Under the pieces are notes generated by a model that saw only the letters and a list, made by a program, of their open reading frames with translations, ran no database searches and was not told the origin of the DNA. Shown one piece after another: positions 38,201 to 48,900 of a DNA stretch of 64,000 nt. This stretch comes from Diphasiastrum complanatum (lineage: Eukaryota; Streptophyta; Lycopodiopsida; Lycopodiales; Lycopodiaceae). How positions within the stretch are numbered: position 1 is the first letter of the stretch; every line of letters starts with the position of its first letter. Made by a program: the position numbers and the translations under genes. The stretch covers positions 40,967,631 through 41,031,630 of the forward strand of contig CM055099.1 in assembly GCA_029204225.1 (NCBI GenBank), in the 5' to 3' direction.

Positions 38201-41200
38201 AGAGAGAGAGAGGGAGCTTGCCGAGATGAGAGAGAGAGAGAGCTTGGGCTTGAGCACAGAGAACCCCCATTGTATGGGGCAGATGAGCCAGTGTCAGAGG
38301 ATGAGCATGATGAGGATGAGCCCATTCGGGTTGTGTTTGCCAGACCAGAGAGGGATGAGGCAGATTATACAGGTGTAGTGCACACGCCACGGGCAGGGGT
38401 CACATGGCACAGGTTATACTGGCAGACAGGCACGGCACACAGGGGGGGGCAGTGGCATACCTACCTATGTCGACATGATGGAGGGCAGAGTGGTTCAGAT
38501 GCCGGTCCCGCAAATGTTTGGATGCGTGCAGCACAGAGTCATGGCCGTTACTACGACAGCACACCAGAGGAGGCACCTGATGACTTTCATTGCACAGATT
38601 GGGAGGCCATGCAGGGTCTACAGGGTGCACATGATGAGGCACGGGATGAGGCTTGGGTTGATTCAGGGGTTGGTGCACAGGATGATTCAGAGGTTGGTGC
38701 ACAGGATGATTTAGAGGCTGGTGCACAGGATGAGTCCCAGAGCCCAGAGCATTTGTATTCGGATGCCCAGCTGGCCGACTTGGTTGTCACATTGGATTCA
38801 GAGGCCCAGCAGATGTCGAGTGTCAGGGCGCCCCCATCATCTCTTGCCAGCATGCCATACACAGAGTCCCAGCCAGAGCAGCCGCATGAGGTGCCTACAG
38901 TTCCTCCAGCTCCTCAGAGGGTGTATGTGCGTCGCACAGCTCCTCCAGTGCCACCGATGCCATTTAGGCCTGCAGCCCCTCCATCGCCGTCCACTTCTGC
39001 AGCACCAGGTCTCCATGGCAGGCCACCATCTGTGCCCAGGATTTCTCTTGCAGCGCCCACATCCACAGTGGCTCCTCCAGTGGCAGCACCCACGTCACAT
39101 CCTCCTCCTTTGGCAGCACCCAGGATGTACCAGTACTGGCCACCACAGCGCCCCTTTCAGTACATATTGCCACTGTACTCGCCTCCTGCACAGCCAGTTC
39201 CTCCACCTGCAGCAGCCCCACGGGCACACACTCCACGAGCTCATCCTCCTCGCTCAATTGCACAGGGAGTTCACTCTTTTGCTTCCCTATCCCAGCCGGC
39301 CTCAGCTTGGGCCCAGCCTAGCCAGCCAGGTGATTTGCATGGGGGTGACGAGGCATTGACAGCTCCTCTTGTCCGCAAGAGACCAGGAAGGCCCAAGGGT
39401 GCACCAAACAAGAAAGGCAAGGCACAGAAACTGCCAGGGAGGAGAGGACGACCACGCAGGGCTCCAGGTACAGGTAGAGGTGCAGTATCACAGCCAGTTG
39501 GAGCAGGTGTTGTTGGTTTGGCCTGCTTGGGGGCTGATGCGGAGGCTGATTGGGAGGATGAGGATAGCCCGACGTCTGGCCACCCTTTCCCTGACCATGA
39601 TGAGCTGCTCCGATTCCGGATTTCTCTGTCGAGTTTGTCGCAGCATCTCTCAGATATCTGCCTCTTGCTTTCGATGCCTCTCGTTGTGCCTTCGGATATC
39701 TTCCTCAAGCTTCCTCCTGGCTTCGCCCTCGGGCTTCGGTGGTATGCGCTCTGCCATCTCGATCGACCTTCTCCTCACAGCACCCTGGTTGTTGAACACC
39801 CTCTCACAGCACCCTGGCTCTCAAACAGCCTCCGGCTCATGGCATTGTGAGTGCCTATTTATCCCCACAGCCTGATCGGCCATGTGGATCCCCATCATCC
39901 CTCCATGTGCCTCTGTACCTGCCCCCATGTGATGCTCCCCCCTGTGTTGGTCTCCCATTGGGCCCATGGTCTGCTCACCCACAATGCCCATGTGCCTCAA
40001 TACTCTGTACATGTGATGCTACCCCCCTGTGTTGGTCTCCCATTGGCCCCTCGGTCTGCTCACTCGCAGTGCCCATGTGCCACTGCAACAGTCCCCTGCA
40101 TCATGTACTGGACCTTCTTTTTTTACACCCTAAACCCCCTTTTTTTACTTTTTTTTGTCCTTTTTTTGGTAGTTAATATGCAAAAATTAAATATTAAAAA
40201 TATTAAAAAATAAAAAAAAATATTAAAAATGGTACCGCCCTGGTACCGCGGATCCCAGGGCGGTACCGTACCGGCGGTACCACTGATATGGTACCAGCGG
40301 TACCACGAGGTACTATGGTTTACATATAGTCAATGTACGATATAAATAGGATTTTAGATAGATATACATGTGTGTATTCACCACAAGGATTTCGACATGG
40401 GCCCAAGCCAATGTTTGATATAATCAAGCTGAAGAGATAAGCACAGAAGAACGTAAGTACTGCTCTGATGATCACTTACCATAGATAGTAAAACTCTTTT
40501 CTGAGAGTTGATGATAGCACCTGGGATGCCATGCATCACTCATGATGCCAACAAGAAATCGGTCAATTCCAGCAGAAACATTTAGAATAGAATGCTAATC
40601 AGGTCCTTTCAAACTGAGGAAAGGTGGGCGTAGGGAGGATGAGGGAGCCCAACTGAGTAAGGGCACTGTAAGATAAGAGGTGGGAGGATGGCAATAGGAA
40701 GCCTTAGTAAACTCAATGTTAAAAATGATGGACCCATGAAATGTTTAGTTCACCAGTCACAAAACATATGAAGGATACTGAGCTCTGTTAAAGTTCAAAC
40801 AAATGATAAGGAAATTATACACGCAATAACCTTGCCTTGTTTCTTCAACTATATAACAAGGCTGAGATTTTCACATAAAGGCGTATGGATATACTTGAAG
40901 GTGCAACAACTCAATGCTGAGAGTAGTCAATTTTTCAGATATATCTTGTAGAATACAGATTTTCTCGTCATCTTTATTCATCAAATCATGAGAATGACAC
41001 AATCTCAATCAACTGTACTCACCACATGCTCCTGCTTCCTTAATAGCTTTCATACCAGCCAGTTGTTGGAGACACAAATTCACTATGGTCCTTCATCTAA
41101 CACTTGGAAAAAATTACGATCCTCAATCTCAGTTCATACTTACAAAGGTTAACCTCGGGCCTCTAGAAGGAACTCAATGACGTACATAAAAGTGTAATCT

Positions 41201-42890
41201 GCCGTACTTTTTTAAATATGTGCCAGCACATAGGTGACTATGACCTACGCAGAAAGACACCATTCTTGAACCTACAACCTTTGACTCTACCCATTTAGTT
41301 TCTTTGAGCATTAAAACCCCTGCATGCAGACATGTCTTCTGAATTTCAAAGCTCCACCTAAAGAGAAATGGATTTTTTTGTTTAGGTTTCCTCTAGCATT
41401 TGCAACCAACAACCTTGATCAGGAGTTTCAGGAGAGTGAGCAACTAAGTTCAAGCATTTCCTTTGATTGAAACATCTGTTGGTCACATGACACATATGCA
41501 AAACAGTGGAAAACTTTCTTTTATTAGGTATAACTTTCACGCTGAGTGTATGTAGCCTACCCTCGTAGCAAACTGCTTGTCAAAAGCATTAAAATCACTT
41601 AAGGAGACACAGTGGAACGTTACTTTTCAGTAGCACAATGTTTCTGAGAATTACTATAACAGTATAACTTGAGCGACCATTCTCAATCAGTCAGTACAGG
41701 TACAACTAACAAAAATGTATGGAAATGATAGGATCTTGTCAAGCCCAACAGAATTGACATTTGCTTCCTTTTAACTAATGAACTTAACAAATGATATTAA
41801 CAGAACCCATCATTATGATAAAGTTTAAACCATAGAATTTCACGAATAACAAAAAGGGCAGGGGCAATATATCATGCCCTGCACGAGTCACACTTTCCAT
41901 AAACTTCTCATTCATGTCTTAAGAAGTCCACATCTAGTTTAAACTTGATGACATTAAGTCCATGCATTAAAGGCTGAGGCTCAAGCAATATTCCAAGCAA
42001 TCATGGAACGACAAAGTTCACGTACATACCAATAAGGAACCTTCTAGAGGAAAAAGAGCATATGACAACAGGACAAATTACAAATACCAACATTAATGGA
42101 TACGTTTTCAAGACTGTCTAAAAAAAGGAGAAGATTCCTCCCGCTTTGTAAACCAGGGCTCACGCTACCAAAAGCTTAAACTAGGTTCAAAATTCAAGAA
42201 CTTAAACCATCAAATTCAGGTAGTTGTATCTTAAACTTGTCATTCACAGAGACCTGAACTGTCCATGTATAGAAAACCTTATTGTCCAGCAGAGCCTGAG
42301 ATGGGAGTCTCCTACTTACCAAGTCAAAAAAAATCACTAGTTCTGAAAACAGGAACTCATGATACAAAGCTCAAAACTACCTACTATAGATTTGACCATA
42401 AATCAAAAAGCCTCAGCATTTGTGCTTTCTGACCGAAAGGCACACAGAATAATCGGTGGCACTAAGAGGAGACAACCAATCCAGAAAAAGATGAAATCAT
42501 AGATCAAATAATGGTGAAAACATTTAATAAAGATATCATACGTTGACACTCCTGCTTTTCCATGGTTATCATATGCTTCCCGTTGTTTAGGGTCGCTAAG
42601 AATTTGATATGCTTCCCCCAAAATCTGTATACCAAATAGAATCATACAGCTATAGATTAAGAGTCAAGACTACACCATTCAAATTCAAATATGAGTAGCA
42701 ACAGATATTAACTAACAGTTGAGTATACTTTACAATCTAAATAACAGCTTCCTAGCTTCCTAGCTACAAATCATCACCAGGTTTTAAGTAAAACTTACTT
42801 GGAAATTATGTGCTGCTTCTGGATCATCTGGATTTTTATCTGGATGCACTTTCCTTGCCTATAATAAAATAAACAAGTGTCAAAATCTCT

Positions 42891-42937
<47 letters not shown>

Positions 42938-45900
42938 ATGGCTCCACGTAAACACGGGGGAGGTAACACCCCCCGCTCTCCAGCTCTACCTCCATTGCTG
43001 CTGACCCGGATAATCGCTGCTGCTGGGAAAAGTACTATCGCAGCTGCTGATGCGGATACCACCTCCATCGTTGTTGCTGCTGGAAAAGTTACAAGCTAAG
43101 ATCCACTAGCTATGCTAGAAAGTAAGACTTAGGCTAGAAAGCATGAAAGAGAGAATATTTAATGAGGCTAAAGAAGAGCAATCATCATCAACTGAATAAA
43201 AGACTACAATGCTGCCCTATCGATGAACCCTAAAGTAGGAATTCAAAAGTAGAGGGAGGCAGAAGATTTCGAGGGGACATAGTGCACCCCCCCCCCTAGG
43301 AGGAACCCCACTCCAAATCTATAGTTGCACGAATCGCGGTTCGAACCTCAAACCACGGTTCAAATCGTTCGAACCATTCGGAGCCAGTTCGAACCAGAGA
43401 AAAAAAAAAAAAAACCTTTTGAATTTTTTTTTTTTTGGGGTTCAAACCGTTTTTGGATTCGAACCAGCCTGACCAGTTCGAATCAGTTTGAACCAGTCAA
43501 ATCGGCCCAGTTTGAATCGGCTGGTAGCCTTGTCCAAATCAATAAGACCAAGTCCTAAAAATGTGACCAAATAGGGCCCAAGGCCAGTACATGAATAAAA
43601 AGGGCCCACATGCTTGCTTTTGCATAATAAAAAATAAAAGAATGGACGCGGCGAATGTAATGAGCCGAGTCCATAACTCTTGTAGAAAAACAAAGCCCTC
43701 CACTGGCTAGCAAGCATAAAGACTATCTCAAAAACAACAATGTAAGTACGCTAAATACTGAAAAAGCATGAACTAATGGAAATATTGATGGAGAGGACAT
43801 AAGTCGTCACTACAGATACTTGTTAGGGTCCCAACTCCCTTGGGTCCCAAACCCAACTTGAAGCTAATCGTCGACTGGGCCCATTGACTTGACCAGTGAC
43901 TCGTGGACCCGCATGGTTGCCACGTGTCGTGATCTAGGATGTGTGCATGGCTTGGAGACTCCCACCTTGGAGGTATACAAGGGAAGGAGATCTCAGTTGC
44001 CATTCAATCTATTACCGTCAGTATGCGACGATACAGATGGGGAACCGGCCCGTTGATCAATATTTACAAGAATTCCAAGAGGTATATTCTCGTTTTGCCA
44101 CTAGAATAGATCCTATGTTGGTTAAATTGCATTTTATTCTGGGATTGCCTACAGACTATCAATTAGAGGTTCGATGATGCGGTCCGCTTCGCCCGTATAT
44201 ACGATGATACTCGTATAGTGGCTAAGCTAGAGCCTGGTGTTTCACCCAAAGCAAAGGGTAAGAAATCATTCTTTTCAAAGAAAGGAAAAGACAAGACAAA
44301 GGAGACACGAAGAAAAGATTTATTATGGACCAAGAGACCTTTGCGAAAGCCGGAAGCGGCAATCTGTGCATTAATTGCATGGAACCAGGTCATGTGGCAA
44401 AGGAATGCCCAAAGAATACACGCTAAAGGGGCATCTTTTAAGACGCCAGGTAAATCTAGCATTTCAAGTATTGATCTTTCCTTTGCTGGAAATGTTGTGT
44501 GTGAGCAATGTTGTTCTAACACGGCTATTTTTGGCCCTCACGACCTCATTCGAATGAAGGGGGTTGCTGGTGGTCAAGTTGTGACAGCGCACAACTTTAT
44601 TAACTCTAACTTGTTGCAGAAGCTAAAGGTGGAAACAAGGCAAAGTGACCACAGATATGTTGTGAAGCTGGCAACAGGAGCGGAAAGCCAAGTATGGGAC
44701 CGGATAGTCCCTCAGCTGCCGATTCAAATACAAGCCTATAAAAACAATTTAGACTTTCATATTATGAATCTAGATAATTAGATGTAATACTTGGTAAGGA
44801 GTGGTTCTATGAGAGGAATGAGTCGTTGAAGAAAAACTATGTAACTGACAATTTGTCATTCTTACATAACAGCTCACTCGTTGAATTGAATGCAAATGTA
44901 GATATTTCTTCCCCTTAATGCAATTTGCAAAGTTATAACATGCAAGTAGCATTAATGTCTAACAATCTAAAACAAGAAAATTCACCGGAAGGTGAAACTT
45001 TAAGGAAACTTAGACAAGAATTTAACGATGTTTTCCCATAGCAGCTTCGTAATGGTCTTCCCCCCTCTAGGGGAGTCGACCACGGTATTAAGCTCCTTCC
45101 TTGGTAGCGCGCCAGTATTCTTGTATCCTTACAAGATGAGTACTACCAGAGAGGATAAAGTTTATAGGCAACTACAAAATTACCTTAAGATGGGCCATGT
45201 TAGGCCTACTAAGTCCCCTTGGGGGGCTCCAATTATAGACAATGCCAAGTAAATAAAGCTGAAAGACTTAAGGCAGCTGGACAGATGAATACTTGAAATG
45301 CTAGATTTACCTGGCATCTTGAAAGATGCCCCTTTAGTTTGCCTCCGTTTCTTTGGGCATTCCTTTGCTACATGACCTGGTTCCATACAATTGAAACACA
45401 GATTGTCGCTTCTGGCTTTAGCGAAAGTCTCTTGGTCCATAGAAGATCTTTTCTTCGATTTACTTGGGCCAGCATACACTTCTTTCACCTTATCTTTTCC
45501 TTTCTTTGAAAAGAATGGTTTCTTACCCTTTGCTTCGAGTGAAACCCCAGCCTCAGGCCTAGCCGCTATACAAGTATCATCGTAAATGCGTGCGAAGCGA
45601 ACCGCATCATCGAAGGTAAGAGGCTGGTTCCTCCTAACCTCTGGCTGATCATCTCTAGGCAATCCTAGAATAAAATGCAACTTTACCAACAGAGGATCTA
45701 TCCCAGTAGCAAAACGAGAATGTACCTCTTGGAGTTCTTGGATGTATTGATCAAGGGGCCGGTTCCCCATGAATCGTCACATACTAACGGTAGAAGTCGA
45801 AGTCATCCAGTATACGAAGAAAGGCTGCCTTGAAGGCCTTGCAAACATTTTCCCACAACCTCAGAGCTTCAGGCTTACCCCCCAAGTCTTGCCACCAGGT

Positions 45901-48900
45901 AAAAGCTTTGCCTCGAAAGTACATGATAGCCAGGTTAATCTTATTTTCGTTGGAAGAATCGTGCATGGAAAGAGAATTCCATCGATCAATCCACAAAGTA
46001 ACCATTTCAGAGGCCTTATCTTTCTTTCCCTAGTGAAAATCTCAAGTGTAAACAAGGGCTGGTGCAGTAATTGCCTTAACTGCGTCAACTCCTTCAATTC
46101 CTGCTGATCCTTTGCATGTCTTGCTTGCATATCAACAATTTGTTGCTGTAAATTGTTGATTGCCGACTGCAAAACATCGGAATCCAATGTAGAAGCGGGT
46201 GTCATAGATACATTAGGAGGAGAAGTAGGCTGTGTGGAAGGGCTAGGATCCATTATTCAGCTATGAGGAAGGATAGGCAAGAGAAAGGAAGGAAGAATAC
46301 AAGAGAAGAGGTCTCTACTCTCAAGCTTGCAAATTGGACACTCACAAAGTGGTATTGGCCATGGCTGCCACTAAGATTGTATCCTGCCAAGAAAGAGAAA
46401 AGAGAATAGGTAGCTTTCCACAAGCCCCACCCACTTCACATAAAACCAACTGCAAGAGGAAGTACATCTCCAACATGCAGTATCCATTCTTGCAACCTAA
46501 GGAACCTACAAAAGAGTTGGTGGCAGATAAATAATATTCACTAAGCTCTTCCAAGGGAAAAAAAACCTAAACTGCGAGGAACAACTAGATGGAATACATC
46601 ATTTATCATGCTTGGATGTTAATAGCAGTACTAATGTACAGTAGTTACACATCCAACCAAGTCAGCAATCTGGATGCAACTGGCGGGTGTCCAGAGCACT
46701 AATCAATGGTCCAGTGTTGAACAACCAGCAATCATGACCCCTGGAATGTCCTTAAACCAAAAATTTTGTAGTTCATGTATGAGGACTTTATGTCATATAA
46801 ATTCATATCAGCCTAAGATGGTTGTCTTGCACATGCCAGACTATCTTCCCAGCACTGGAAAAGTCTATCTCTCTCCAGGTTGAATGATCCATTGAAGAGT
46901 TCCCTACTCCTTGCATAATTTCAGAGTAGGTTGTGCCTGCCTACATGTAACTGCATGGGGACAAGCACATAAAATCAAGCTATCCGCAAATAGCTTAGGA
47001 TTTATTTCAACTTATTAGCCACAATTGTAGCAATCCAATATCCATTACAGGTTAACTTGTGTAATGTCCTAATCTAGCGTTTGAACCTTGTGAAAGGTGT
47101 TATGCGCATCAGGTATACAACGACTCTGCTTTACCAATATGTCACAGGCTCTAATTTTACTTTGCTGATTACAGTTGTCACTTCGATGCAGATATGAATG
47201 GTCGTTTGACTGACAGGAAATAGAGGATCTTATTATACTTCTAAACCCAAATTGTTTTTCAGTAAGAGTATGATTAAGATAAGAGTTTGCAGATTACCGA
47301 TTGTTATCAGCTCTAATGGGCTGAAGATGGAGGTGCGAGGACTTAAACCCAGCGTATGTATTTCAGTTTGAAATGAGTCCGATTATGAGAAGGAAATGAC
47401 AAATGCCCTTTCAAGAAGCAGCAGGTTTGCACCTGATTCTCAGCCCAGTACAGGAACATTCTTGTAAGATGCACATTGTGAGTTCATTTTGATGTGCACG
47501 ATAGCTTCCACCGAATTGAAGAATGATAATCAAGAATGCATTATTCTACTTATAAATTCTCTGTTTCAATGAAATAGACACCTAAATTTAAAATCACTTT
47601 CTACAACAAAAGTTGCTGAAGCGGGAGTTCAATGGATATCTGGCAGAGCAAAAGAGATGGTGACAGATTGAGCTCCAAGAGAAATATGCCTAATCGTGAA
47701 AAGCAACTGGTTGAAGTAGATATCAACTGAGTCAGTAATCTAAATGCGACTGACTGGTTTCAGTAGCAGACTGTCCAGTGTAGACCACCAGCAGATTCGA
47801 CCCTTGACATGTCTCTGTAACTAAATGAATTGCTTTAATCATTATCTAAAATTGATGTAACAAGACGGTTATGATTGTTCTTTTGCATCCAAACCCGGTC
47901 AAACTTTTATAATTCATTTTTTAGGGCTAAATTCTTTTCGCCCTACTTTTTCCTTTACACCTAAAAGCCCATGCCATAACGCATATGTACTCCCGGCATA
48001 AACCAACTCATAGGTGACATGTCCTTGAAATACATCAGTGAAAATAAATTAAATTTAGGCAGGAGTAAGTCCTTGGAAATGGGACTTTCTCCTACACCTT
48101 ACATACACATCGCAAAATTCCTTTCCCGGGGGGGGGGGGGGGGGGGGGGGGGAATGTGCGCAGGGATTTTTCCTACATCATATGTCCAAGATTAGAGCGG
48201 CATTTTCCTATTATTCTTGAAGTACATTGGATTCTGCAAAAGTTGCCATTCTTTACGACTTTACAGGCTGCGCAGGCAGGATTTGCGCTGAGAAGTTGCT
48301 TTCAGCAGTTTATTTTTATTGATATTCTGTAATCCCGATACCATAAAATGAATGGAAGGCAGATTATGACTTTCAAAAGCCACATGCTAACAGAGTGGGA
48401 ATGCTAAACCCATAAAGAAATTGGAAAATGTTACAACCTATGAAATGTCAGAAGGTAAGCACCATAAGAAACACCTACAACCATTAGGTAGAATGTCTTG
48501 TCAATCTTTTACGCTTGTAAAATATTTTTCTGCTGACCTTCTACCAAATTGAAAGGCAGTTCAACAATAGCTCAGCCTACCGGGCTCACCATAGTGGAAA
48601 GGTTACCAAACAATCCATTCTCCAATATCCTACATGATACATATATATTACACTTTACATCGTTCCTCTTTAAGAGAACTAGACACTATCTATTTATGTA
48701 CAAGTTCTATGTTTTCCTTCCACTCTGAGTTTTTTTTACCTCAGTGTAAAAAATGTACGTGTGTCACGGTCTTTGTACAGTCTCACCAGCTAAAGCATAC
48801 ACTAGGTAGGCTTGTTTGCAATTTATAACAGGCTATTGTACGATAAGTACAGGATCCATTTGAGGCTCCGACAAAAAATTTATTAGAAACTCGTATTGAT

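Larger units (their letters stand above)
35056..40317 (+). mobile_element. Full-length hAT transposon (5262 bp) with perfect target duplication
   Basis: Perfect 8-bp target duplication GTTTACAT at 35048-35055 and 40318-40325, the hallmark of hAT insertions. The imperfect terminal inverted repeats both start CATAG. Subterminal GGTACC-containing repeats number five at the left end (35075-35140) and six at the right (40231-40305), lined on the inside by AT-rich tracts (35141-35190, 40172-40230). It contains a four-exon transposase and an AT-hook reading frame. GC content is visibly higher than the flanking intron. It lies in intron 3 of the DnaJ-X gene, opposite to it, and splits no other element. 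Confidence 0.95.

Noticed and set aside
38721-39359. A 212-codon plus-strand frame overlapping the AT-hook frame
   Set aside because: His/Leu/Gln-rich shadow of the Pro-rich repeats in another frame, with no domain.
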